Shown here piece after piece: positions 1 to 6,953 of a DNA stretch of 10,328 nucleotides. How positions within the stretch are numbered: position 1 is the stretch's first letter; the number at the start of each line of letters is the position of its first letter. The notes under the pieces were generated by a model. That model was not told the DNA's origin. It worked only from the letters and a program-made list of their open reading frames with translations, and searched no databases. The DNA comes from JAFAGX01 sp035624085. Lineage in GTDB: Bacteria; Acidobacteriota; Terriglobia; Terriglobales; Acidobacteriaceae. Location: assembly GCA_035624085.1 (NCBI GenBank), contig DASPSE010000350.1:1-10328 (forward strand). Reading direction: 5' to 3'. The position numbers and the translations under genes are program-made.

Positions 1-2356
1 TGACGAATACTGCAATCATCGAAGACTTCCGCTTCCAGAGCGGTTAAGGTTGTTTTCGCAGGTTTGTTCCGCCGTGCAGTATGCGCACCAGCGCTTGATT
101 ATTCACCGCGACCTCAAACCGGGCAATATTCTGGTTACACCTGAAGGGGTGACCAAGCTGCTGGATTTTGGCATCGCCAAGATTCTCGACACAGACGCGG
201 TGACCGGCCGATTTGAGCCAACTTTGACCGTATTTCGTGTGATGACGCCGGGCTACGCCAGCCCGGAGCAAATCAATGGCGAGCCGATCACGACAGCGAG
301 CGACGTTTATTCGCTGGGTGTGGTGCTGTATGAACTACTGACCGGCCGACATCCTTACCGCCAGGCGGACAGCACTCCGCACGAGGTTGCACACGCGGCT
401 TGCGAAACCGAACCGGAGAAACCGAGTAATGCGGCGCGGCGAACAGAAACCATTCAGGATTCCGACACTCCTGGGAGCAGCCCGGTCACGGCCGGGTTTG
501 GCGATTCGGCCGAAAAGCTGAGCAAGAAGCTGAACGGCGACCTGGACAACATCATTCTGATGGCGATGCGCAAGGAGCCACAACGGCGCTACGCATCGGT
601 CGAACAATTCGCCGAGGACATCCGTCGGCACCTGGAGAATCTGCCAGTCATCGCCCGCAAAGATACGGCAAGATATCGCGCGGGCAAGTTCATGACCCGG
701 CATAAGGCGTGGGTTGCTGCTGCCGCCATAGTTCTCGCCACGCTGACGGTAGGAATGGCGGTCACATTGCATGAGGCATGCATCGCGCAACGCCGTTTCA
801 ACGACGTTCGCGAGCTGGCCAACTCGTTAATGTTTGACGTGCACGACTCGATTCAAGACCTTCCCGGTTCAACCCCCGCTCGCAAGTTACTCGTCGAGCG
901 AGCGCTGCGTTACCTCGACAGGCTGTCTCGCGATGCGGCGTCTGATACCTCGCTGCAGCGCGAACTGGCGACGGCATATGAAAAAGTGGGAACAGTCCAG
1001 GGCAATCCCTTCGGAGCAAACTTGGGCGACATCCGGGGGGCCCTGGCCAGCTACCGGAAAGCGATTGCGATTCGCGAGCTCCTGGCAAAGGCCAATCCCA
1101 GCAACGTCGATGATCAGGTGGCGCTGGCTCGAAGCCAGCGCTTGTTCGCAGCCACATTTAGCAATCAGGCCGACGCGGAAGATGAGGCGATCAATATGGC
1201 GAACGAACTGCGGGCGCTTGCCACAGCCGAACGAGCCTATCAGCTTGCGCCTTCAAATACAGCGGTGCTGCACGAGCTACAAAGCAATTACGATATTCTC
1301 ATCACCTTCCGATATTCCAGCGGCGACTATCAAGGAGCTTGGGCGTACCTTCAGAAAGAGCAGCCGATCATCGAAGCGCAGTTGCACGCCGCGCCCCAGG
1401 ATCGGGCTGTGCAGTTCGGACTGGGGAAAAGTGAAGTGAAATCCGGCCAACAGCTGGCAAATCTGGGCTTTGCAAAGGAAGCAGTGGGTCACTCCCGTCA
1501 CGCCATTCAGATTTTTGAAGCATTGTCTGCCGGCGGCAGTGACGCCAATGCAAGAAGGCTTGTAGCTTGGGCGCAAGATCGATTGGGTGACGTTCTGCTT
1601 ATGGGCGGCGATGTCAACGGTGCGTCATCAACCTACAGGAAAGAAGTTGATGTTTTGCAATCGTTGCTGGCCGCCGATCCCAATAATGCGGTGATCCAGA
1701 ACGACCTTACCTTGGCTCTCGCGAAACAAGGCAACGCGCTAGCGCTCGACGGTGACTGGAAGAAGGGACTGAGCCTGCTGCAAAGGGCGGCGGAAATACT
1801 GCGATCGCAAATCACGCGCGATCCGGCTTACGGCGAGCCGCGATGGTCGCTTGCGTGGGACCTGATTTGGACTGGTGAGTCTCTTGCACGTAGCGCTAAT
1901 AACGTCGCAGCTTTAGATAGCTATCGCCAGGCATTGCAAATGTGGGAAGCAAATCCAAATCCGTTCGTTCAAACCCTCGTCGCCGGAATTTATGTGAAGA
2001 TGGCAAGTGGGTACGCGAATATGGGAAAAGAATCAGAAGCTGTCCAGGAAGCCCAGCGTGCCTTGAAAATCACAGAGGAAGTCATTGCGACGCATGACTA
2101 CATGCTGGACGCGCGCTACGTCGCGGCCGACGCTTACTCCATCCTTGGCAACTTGGCGGAAATGGCGGCAGGCAAGACCTCGTCGCCGGGACAGCGCTGG
2201 AACGAAGCACGAGATTGGTATCAGCGCAGCTCAAACATGTGGCAGACGATCCACAACCCAGGGGCGAGAACACCCGCGGGATTTGCCTGCGGCAATCCGA
2301 AGATGGTGGCACGTCAGATTGCTAAATGCGACGCTGCCTTGGCCAGGTTGCACTAG
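1..2356 (+). CDS. Ser/Thr protein kinase with single membrane helix and TPR tail (5' partial)
   Basis: This is the 3' part of a bacterial (PknB-type) Ser/Thr kinase that would phosphorylate proteins in the cytoplasm. The frame is open from base 2, giving 784 visible residues. The first residues, DEYCNHRRLPLPERLRLFSQ, already match the kinase C-lobe, so the ATP-binding lobe and start codon lie left of the window. The TTG at base 50 is internal. Visible motifs are the catalytic loop HRDLKPGN (residues 35-42), DFG (55-57), SPE in place of APE (87-89) and SDVYSLG (about 100-106). A polar insert follows before the last C-lobe helix. One hydrophobic helix spans about residues 237-257. From about residue 300 to the end the protein is helical with TPR-like repeats, probably outside the cytoplasm, and may bind a partner or ligand. 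The gene ends in TAG, convergent with the RHS gene. The substrate is unknown. Kinase identity is very secure; the exact number of TPRs is not. Confidence 0.95.
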   Translation, partial: DEYCNHRRLPLPERLRLFSQVCSAVQYAHQRLIIHRDLKPGNILVTPEGVTKLLDFGIAKILDTDAVTGRFEPTLTVFRVMTPGYASPEQINGEPITTASDVYSLGVVLYELLTGRHPYRQADSTPHEVAHAACETEPEKPSNAARRTETIQDSDTPGSSPVTAGFGDSAEKLSKKLNGDLDNIILMAMRKEPQRRYASVEQFAEDIRRHLENLPVIARKDTARYRAGKFMTRHKAWVAAAAIVLATLTVGMAVTLHEACIAQRRFNDVRELANSLMFDVHDSIQDLPGSTPARKLLVERALRYLDRLSRDAASDTSLQRELATAYEKVGTVQGNPFGANLGDIRGALASYRKAIAIRELLAKANPSNVDDQVALARSQRLFAATFSNQADAEDEAINMANELRALATAERAYQLAPSNTAVLHELQSNYDILITFRYSSGDYQGAWAYLQKEQPIIEAQLHAAPQDRAVQFGLGKSEVKSGQQLANLGFAKEAVGHSRHAIQIFEALSAGGSDANARRLVAWAQDRLGDVLLMGGDVNGASSTYRKEVDVLQSLLAADPNNAVIQNDLTLALAKQGNALALDGDWKKGLSLLQRAAEILRSQITRDPAYGEPRWSLAWDLIWTGESLARSANNVAALDSYRQALQMWEANPNPFVQTLVAGIYVKMASGYANMGKESEAVQEAQRALKITEEVIATHDYMLDARYVAADAYSILGNLAEMAAGKTSSPGQRWNEARDWYQRSSNMWQTIHNPGARTPAGFACGNPKMVARQIAKCDAALARLH

Positions 2357-2426
2357 CCGGAACTTCCGCGACATTGAGCTTCAATTTTGCCTAAACCGGG
2401 CAGCCCAAACGCCACGAACTCTGCCG

Positions 2427-5400
2427 TCAGTTGTGACCGCTGCAGGTCAGGGTTTTGTTCTTAGGATCCAATTCGACCTTCCATTCCCCTTTGGTTCCTC
2501 CTTGGCTAGTGAATGTCCCCGAAACGCTCACCGTGCCAGCACCTGCGCCCACACTGACACCTCCTCCGACCGACACCGAAGGTGTCGGAACTGACGAGGT
2601 CGAATTTCCAGAACCGCCGCTCTTACCTGGCGTCGAGAAGGGTCCGTTGGCGTTGTCGGCAACTTTTTGGGCGGATTCTTCGGTCTGCTGTTGCAGCGAC
2701 TTTGGAGTCGTTTGCTTGCAGGGGCAATCCGATGCTTGCAGGCCCGCGGGATCAATCATGTTCACAGGATCATTCAACACATAACCATACAAGTTGGTGT
2801 CGCCACCGTTGAATAGTATTGGGTCCTTCGCCGTCCAGCGGCCAACGGCCGGGTTATAGTCGCGAGCGCCGAAGCGGACCAGCTTGAGATCCTGATCGTA
2901 CAACCCTCCGGCAAATCCAAAGGGCTGAAATCCGGGATTGGTATCACTGAGTATGTTTCCGAACTCATCATAGGTGATCTGTTCCGCGATGGCGCCCGTC
3001 GAGGTGTTGACGATCAGCACAGGACTACCGAGTTGATCGGAGAAAATCCGGTATGTCACACCTCCGCTGACCATGTAGTCGGGCGAGTTTGCGCCGGTGG
3101 CATACACGAATTGGCTTACCACCTGGTTGCTGGTGTTCAACTGCGCCAGAATGTGGCCGCCGTCATAGAGGAACCCAGTTTCGAGAGCGCCGTTGAGTTC
3201 CTTTCCTACGCGGTGAGTCTCACCATCGATGATATAGGCGAGCTTGTTGGCGTTTGGGAGCGTCGCAGCAATCAGGTTTCCGAGCACGTCATATTTATAT
3301 GTGGTTTTTTGGCTCCCAACCTTCTGGCTCTCCAGTTCCCCGTTTGCCGTGTACGTGTAGGAAGTAGTTCCGTACGTGAGGAGACGATCCTGAGCATCAT
3401 AAGTTCCGCTTGAAGTGCCCGAGGAAGTGGTCCCGCTCAGGCGGTTGGAGTTGGTGTCATACGTATAGGTGTCGGTTGCTGAGTTTTTGGTCGCGCCAGT
3501 CAGCCGGCCTGCCGGGTCGTAGGTGTAAGAATAGGTGTTCGTCGTGCCATTGATGGTTTCAGTTTTTGCCGTGACTCTGCCGTCGGCATCGCGGGTGTAC
3601 TGCACGCTGTAGATCGCGGTTCCACTTACTGAGGCCGTGTAGCCAATCAGTTCGCCGAAGCTATCGTACGTGCGGCTGTCGGTGGCCACGCCCAACGTTG
3701 TACCGGTAATCAAGCCATTTTTCGGACTGCGCTTGATCGTCAGTGAGCCTGCTTTTGTTACCAGACCGTCATTGTCGTAGTCAAAGGCAATGCTACTGCC
3801 GCCAGCAATGCCTTGCGATGTTGCCCAGAAGTTGTCGTTATATTTTCGGCTCACGCTGCCGGCGACGGTGCCCTTCCAAGTAGATTTCGTGGGCAGAGGG
3901 CCATTGTAGCTGTAGCTGATCTTTTCACTGCCTTTGTCGAGGCTGTCCAAGTTGCCAGTCGTCGTGTCGTAGGTGAACGACGTAGTTCCGGTCGGGGTGC
4001 CAATGGAAATCAGTCTTCCGGCAGTGTCGTAACCCAAGTTGATCGTCTCGCCGTCAGAGCGAGTTATGGTCGTCAGATCGCGATCCAAGTCGTAGGCATA
4101 AGTGGTAGGCCCCGTCCCCACTACTGTCGGGGGCGTGTAAGACGTAGCCAGGTTCACGGCATTGTAGGCAAAATCGTGCGCCGACTTGCCGGGCGGCGTG
4201 ACCGAGGTGAGATTGCCGTTGGCGTCGTAGGAATAGTTAATGACGCGCCCATCCGGAAGCGTTGTGGTCAACAGATGTCCATCGGCATCGTAACTGAAGC
4301 TGGTTGTCAGTTGCAGTGGATCGGTCACGCTGGCCAGAAAACCGTTGGAGCCGTAGCTCAACGTGGTCTGGCGTGTGCCTTGGGTGGCGGATGCCAGACG
4401 ACCATGGCTGTCGTATGCGAAATCTGTCGCTGTTAGTCCTTCGACTTGTGTGCTGGCGATCCGCTCCAAAGAGTCGAGTCCAACCGTAAGAGTTCGTCCA
4501 ACCGGGCTTGTGTTCACCCAGGTGAGACTTGAACCGGTGAATGTGGACGAATAGGTGCGGTCGTTGATCGAATGTACGTCGGTCTCCGTCGTCACAGTGA
4601 AGGGGTTGCCAGCGGTGCCCAGCGCAGTGCTGCGGCTGCCAGTGATGTTCATGGTGAGATTGCCCTGAGTGACGGTTTCGCTTGTGTCAACGGGAACTTG
4701 CAATCCCCAGACCGGATCCGGTCCTAGTGTCTCGCTATCACTGGTGCCATCGGGCAGACTGTAAGTATCGGAGAGTTGCCCATTCTGAAGATTCTCGCTC
4801 GAAGATGCCTGCAGGCCATCGGGCCATGTAATGGTGCGTTGCTGGCTGACCGTTGAAGTGCTGCTCTCTGCCCAAGGCAATGCGGCCGTGCTTTGATAGC
4901 TGCTGGTCTTTCCCATAGCCGTTGTGAGTGTGACAGTTTGCCCGAAGCCGGAGGCCGCATTTGTAGAACTCGCAGCTACGTAGCCTCCCAGCGGATCAGC
5001 ATCTTTAGTTAACCTTCCGTTACTGTCGTATGTGTAGTTGAAGATGTTGCCGTTCTGGTCGGTGCGGGAGGTAAGCAGGCCACCGCTGGTGTTCACGAAA
5101 GTCTGCGAGTTGCCGAGAGGATCGGTAAGCTGACTTAAGAACCCGTTACTGTCGACACTCAGCGTTGTGGTTTGACCGTAGGGCGAAACAATGGCGGTTG
5201 GTTGTTCCGAAGCATTACGCTGGATCGTCGTAACGTTACCGCTGGCATCGGTCACTGTGATCAGTTTTCCTGCAGAGTCGTAGGCGAACTGATACTCCAA
5301 TGCCCCAGTCAGCGGGCGTAAGGTTTGCAAATGCTGTCCAGTCGAACTGAACACATAAACTTCACTGCCGTCTTCCGAGGTCAACAACAGGTTCCCATTG

Positions 5401-6341
5401 AAGCTGACTGGAGTACCCAACTGATACCCGTTGCGCTGCCTGCCGTCACCTAGGAAAAGGGTGCCCGTGCTCGGGTCGTAAGCGTGATGGACGCTCAAGG
5501 TCCACCCACCGATCATGGCGGCGTCAGCGCCGGCGATGGCATCTCCACTCGCGCCGACAGCGCGGTCGCTTTGGTAATGAAGATCGAAACCAGTTCCCGA
5601 CACGAGCACATCCTCGCCCAAGCTCTGATTTTCGCAACCAATGGTCGAATTGACGACCCAGGGCGGGGGGCAATCCGAGTCCCACACGTAGATGGGATAT
5701 AGACCGAAACTCATGTCCCAATCGGTTGAAATGCCCCAAGGGCAGTCGGCGGCACCGTTCAGGGGTACTCCTGACTGAGCGAGCGGTCCTACAAAAGGAG
5801 GCAGAACGTAGCTGGGGAAGGTAAGATCGCCGGCGCACCCCAATTCCAGAGGCGATAGCAGGAAATAAGGCAGCGGGTCTGACTGAGTTCCCCCGTCGGG
5901 GGGACAGCCGACGGTCGTTATGGTTGCGATGATCGCGAAGGCATCATAAAATTGATAAGTAAAACCGAGAACATTGAGGGCGAGCCCGCCCAGCGAGACT
6001 ACGGGCGGACCACTTCCATTGTAGGCGATGGTGGTTGAACCACCCCCCGTACAGTCTTCCGTTCCAAGATCGTTTGCAGATCCGGTTGCGAAAGTGTCGG
6101 TGCCTGTCCAGGAAATGGTGGGGCAACCAAGTTGCGCGCCGACCAAATCGGGCGAGCCCGACATATTGTGTTCGACAGTCCAGGTGTATTCTCCAAGAAG
6201 ATCTCCGCCGGAACCGATGCCGCTCATGCTGTAGGCCCCGGTCCACGCGACAACAGGCGTTGGACCGCAAACCTGCGCACACAGAGCGGGAGTCAGTACA
6301 AGCGCCGTCAGGATGGTCATGAGCGAGAAGGTGGTTTTCAT
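2427..6341 (-). CDS. Secreted RHS/YD-repeat protein with RHS core and orphan C-terminal tip
   Basis: This is a 1304-residue RHS-family protein. Such proteins fold a YD-repeat shell around a C-terminal polypeptide, often a toxin. The start chosen is ATG at 6341, with GGAGG four bases upstream and a clean signal peptide (MKTTFSLMTILTALVLTPA, probable cleavage after LCA, residue 22). A start 30 bases upstream (TTG) would bury the signal peptide. Domains in order: an N-terminal domain at about 23-236 with eight cysteines and no family I recognise; the RHS entry motif (GTGFDLHYQSDR) at about 245-260; many YD repeats such as FAYDSAGKLITVTDASGN and YTYDPAGRLTGATKN; then the RHS-associated core with YDEFGN, RFGARDYNPAVGRW and DPAGL (1197-1201). 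The shell has no cysteine. The last 103 residues are the variable tip. It has its own putative promoter region, so co-transcription with the small upstream gene is possible but not required. Family assignment is secure; toxin activity is unproven. Confidence 0.93.
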   Translation of the reverse strand: MKTTFSLMTILTALVLTPALCAQVCGPTPVVAWTGAYSMSGIGSGGDLLGEYTWTVEHNMSGSPDLVGAQLGCPTISWTGTDTFATGSANDLGTEDCTGGGSTTIAYNGSGPPVVSLGGLALNVLGFTYQFYDAFAIIATITTVGCPPDGGTQSDPLPYFLLSPLELGCAGDLTFPSYVLPPFVGPLAQSGVPLNGAADCPWGISTDWDMSFGLYPIYVWDSDCPPPWVVNSTIGCENQSLGEDVLVSGTGFDLHYQSDRAVGASGDAIAGADAAMIGGWTLSVHHAYDPSTGTLFLGDGRQRNGYQLGTPVSFNGNLLLTSEDGSEVYVFSSTGQHLQTLRPLTGALEYQFAYDSAGKLITVTDASGNVTTIQRNASEQPTAIVSPYGQTTTLSVDSNGFLSQLTDPLGNSQTFVNTSGGLLTSRTDQNGNIFNYTYDSNGRLTKDADPLGGYVAASSTNAASGFGQTVTLTTAMGKTSSYQSTAALPWAESSTSTVSQQRTITWPDGLQASSSENLQNGQLSDTYSLPDGTSDSETLGPDPVWGLQVPVDTSETVTQGNLTMNITGSRSTALGTAGNPFTVTTETDVHSINDRTYSSTFTGSSLTWVNTSPVGRTLTVGLDSLERIASTQVEGLTATDFAYDSHGRLASATQGTRQTTLSYGSNGFLASVTDPLQLTTSFSYDADGHLLTTTLPDGRVINYSYDANGNLTSVTPPGKSAHDFAYNAVNLATSYTPPTVVGTGPTTYAYDLDRDLTTITRSDGETINLGYDTAGRLISIGTPTGTTSFTYDTTTGNLDSLDKGSEKISYSYNGPLPTKSTWKGTVAGSVSRKYNDNFWATSQGIAGGSSIAFDYDNDGLVTKAGSLTIKRSPKNGLITGTTLGVATDSRTYDSFGELIGYTASVSGTAIYSVQYTRDADGRVTAKTETINGTTNTYSYTYDPAGRLTGATKNSATDTYTYDTNSNRLSGTTSSGTSSGTYDAQDRLLTYGTTSYTYTANGELESQKVGSQKTTYKYDVLGNLIAATLPNANKLAYIIDGETHRVGKELNGALETGFLYDGGHILAQLNTSNQVVSQFVYATGANSPDYMVSGGVTYRIFSDQLGSPVLIVNTSTGAIAEQITYDEFGNILSDTNPGFQPFGFAGGLYDQDLKLVRFGARDYNPAVGRWTAKDPILFNGGDTNLYGYVLNDPVNMIDPAGLQASDCPCKQTTPKSLQQQTEESAQKVADNANGPFSTPGKSGGSGNSTSSVPTPSVSVGGGVSVGAGAGTVSVSGTFTSQGGTKGEWKVELDPKNKTLTCSGHN
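2430..2738 (-). other. Variable C-terminal tip of the RHS protein
   Basis: These are the 103 residues after DPAGL. In polymorphic toxins this segment is the effector, exchanged between strains. Here it begins with QASDCPCKQ, passes through a charged, probably helical stretch (QQQTEESAQKVADNA), then a Ser/Gly/Pro linker, then an alternating Val/Ser/Gly stretch that looks beta-stranded (VSVGGGVSVGAGAGTVSVSG). It ends in EWKVELDPKNKTLTCSGHN. I see no nuclease, deaminase, protease or ADP-ribosyltransferase motif. It could be a small unknown toxin, a beta-rich adhesive tail, or a decayed tip. Only 70 bases separate it from the end of the convergent kinase gene, so no same-strand immunity gene follows. 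Confidence 0.7.
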
Positions 6342-6368
6342 AGGGCCTCCACGGGAAAACAGCATCGA

Positions 6369-6437
6369 CAACCGTGATTCTATCTATAAAGTGCGGAAAA
6401 TGAGCCCCCATTTGGCTCGCGCGGGAAAAATTTTTCT
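6369..6437 (-). promoter_or_regulatory. Putative promoter/regulatory region of the RHS gene (copy A of a shared pattern)
   Basis: Read on the minus strand, this has an A/T tract (AGAAAAATTTTT), then GAGCC, 11 bases, CATTTTCCGCA (6402-6392), and TATAGATAGAAT (6388-6377), which could supply a -10 box. It ends about 27 bases before the RHS start codon. The same elements occur at the same spacing before the small gene at 6698. GAGCC and GGCTC (6402-6418) form a 5-bp inverted repeat here that copy B lacks. No convincing TTGACA -35 box is present at 17 bases, so the promoter may need an activator or an alternative sigma factor. The regulatory role is inferred from position and similarity only. Confidence 0.5.
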
Positions 6438-6504
6438 ATGTCAGTAACTTCCACGCGCCCAGGCGCTCGCCCAGAGCGAATTTCCCTTGTACCTCGTAGT
6501 GGAA

Positions 6505-6547
6505 GCGTGGGCACTCTCTGTACCTGTTCAAAGCCCACGCAGAGAGT
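6505..6547. repeat. Crossing inverted repeats over the stop codon of the small gene
   Basis: Two perfect inverted repeats are interleaved. GCGTGGGC (6505-6512) pairs with GCCCACGC (6533-6540), and the adjacent ACTCTCTG (6513-6520) pairs with CAGAGAGT (6540-6547). The order is A-B-loop-A'-B' rather than a nested hairpin. With no bases between A and B or between A' and B', both stems are unlikely to form in one RNA, so they would be alternative hairpins. The TGA of the small gene (6530-6528) lies in the loop of both. No U-run follows, so this is not a classical terminator. Confidence 0.6.
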
Positions 6548-6698
6548 TCGCGGTGGTTTCCTCATCGTCCCCAAAGGCTTTCCCCAATACTGCTTCGATC
6601 CGTTCGAGCAGGCTCGAAAGTTTCAGCTTGCTGGTTTCTGAAACGGTCTGCTGTGCATCTGGAATCAAGTTTGGAGCGACGATAGAGTTGGCAGCCAT
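6528..6698 (-). CDS. Small hypothetical protein, 56 aa
   Basis: I do not recognise this protein. ATG at 6698 is preceded by a strong GGAGG at 6710-6706, with seven bases between. The stop is TGA at 6530-6528. The product has a polar N-terminus (MAANSIVAPNLIPDAQQTVS), a likely amphipathic helix (SKLKLSSLLERIEAVLGKAF) and an acidic, polar end (GDDEETTANSLRGL). It has no signal peptide, membrane segment or cysteine, so a small cytoplasmic protein is most likely. It has a putative promoter region of its own, similar to that of the RHS gene, which starts 186 bases beyond its stop on the same strand. An upstream in-frame TTG at 6737 would add 13 residues but lacks a comparable ribosome site. The case rests on the ribosome site and promoter context, since the frame is short. 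Confidence 0.6.
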   Translation of the reverse strand: MAANSIVAPNLIPDAQQTVSETSKLKLSSLLERIEAVLGKAFGDDEETTANSLRGL

Positions 6699-6721
6699 AC
6701 AAGACCCTCCTCTTCTGGCAA

Positions 6722-6739
6722 AGTTGCCATCCTGCAACT
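6722..6739 (-). promoter_or_regulatory. Leader hairpin upstream of the small gene
   Basis: On the minus strand AGTTGC-AGGATG-GCAACT forms a perfect 6-bp stem with a 6-base loop. It lies downstream of the candidate -10 (6755-6750) and 23 bases before the small gene's ATG, so it would be in the 5' leader. It does not cover the GGAGG at 6710-6706. It could steady the transcript or be chance; copy A before the RHS gene has no equivalent. Confidence 0.3.
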
Positions 6740-6805
6740 CTGCTTCTACTTAATAGCTGCGGAAAATGGGATACGAAATGGCTCAGGGTTTGAAATTTTT
6801 TTTCT
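6735..6805 (-). promoter_or_regulatory. Putative promoter/regulatory region of the small gene (copy B of a shared pattern)
   Basis: On the minus strand this holds AGAAAAAAAATTT, GAGCC, 11 bases, CATTTTCCGCA (6768-6758), a TATTAA that could serve as -10 (6755-6750), and TAGAA. The spacing from GTTG through GAGCC is identical to copy A before the RHS gene, with a two-base difference only near the A/T tract. Copy B also holds a direct repeat, CCATTT at two positions 11 bases apart, about one helical turn. The -35 region does not match TTGACA. It is interpreted as a promoter because it lies immediately upstream of a gene with a strong ribosome site. Confidence 0.5.
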
Positions 6806-6831
6806 GAGGGGACGACTTCTGCTGAATGCGA

Positions 6832-6846
6832 AGCGGTATTACCGCT
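6832..6846. promoter_or_regulatory. 15-bp palindrome, possible operator
   Basis: AGCGGTATTACCGCT is a perfect inverted repeat with 7-bp arms around one central base. It lies between the end of the mdtO-like gene and the promoter region of the small gene, about 27 bases upstream of that A/T tract. A dimeric regulator could bind it. As RNA from the mdtO side it would be a tight hairpin without a U-run, so a terminator is less likely. No regulator gene is in the window to pair with it. Confidence 0.4.
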
Positions 6847-6953
6847 GTGTTAGCCGGTTTTCCATGGTAGTTTCCGCGCTAAGTAAACTGATGGATGATT
6901 ATCCGTAACTCTTTCGTGGGACAGAAGATGTAGGTTCAGGTGGGCGGAAGAAG

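Noticed and set aside
50..52. TTG as the start codon of the kinase gene
   Set aside because: The frame is open to the window edge, and the 16 codons before the TTG already encode typical kinase C-lobe sequence; the true start is outside the window.
2358..2388. Terminator between the convergent kinase and RHS genes
   Set aside because: CGGAA-C-TTCCG has a one-base loop and ATTGA-GCT-TCAAT is a weak AT-rich 5-bp stem followed by only a few T; neither is a convincing intrinsic terminator.
3813..4436. 207-codon plus-strand frame antisense to the RHS gene
   Set aside because: Open antisense frames are common across GC-rich YD-repeat DNA; its sequence is Arg/Val/Gly-rich without recognisable motifs or a ribosome site I trust.
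2740..5700. Regular repeated sequence that could be mistaken for a CRISPR or tandem DNA repeat
   Set aside because: The repetition is at the protein level (YD repeats with about 20-residue periodicity) and the DNA copies are divergent with no constant repeat-spacer pattern.
6342..6371. Longer RHS protein starting at TTG 6371 or ATG 6365
   Set aside because: ATG 6341 has GGAGG directly upstream and gives a normal signal peptide at the N-terminus; the longer forms would place ten or eight polar residues before it and lack a ribosome site.
6390..6410. Sigma-54-like GG-N10-GC in the RHS promoter region (minus strand)
   Set aside because: The GG-N10-GC spacing is present in copy A, but the -12 side reads CCGCA rather than TTGCA, and copy B lacks the GG, so the conserved part of the two regions is not a sigma-54 promoter.
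6665..6730. Short upstream frame from ATG 6730 overlapping the small gene's start
   Set aside because: About 21 codons with no spaced Shine-Dalgarno, and its start lies in the loop of the leader hairpin; most likely incidental.
6487..6753. 88-codon plus-strand frame across the small gene
   Set aside because: It is antisense to the small minus-strand gene, starts at a TTG with no ribosome site and has no motif; the minus-strand frame has much better start signals.
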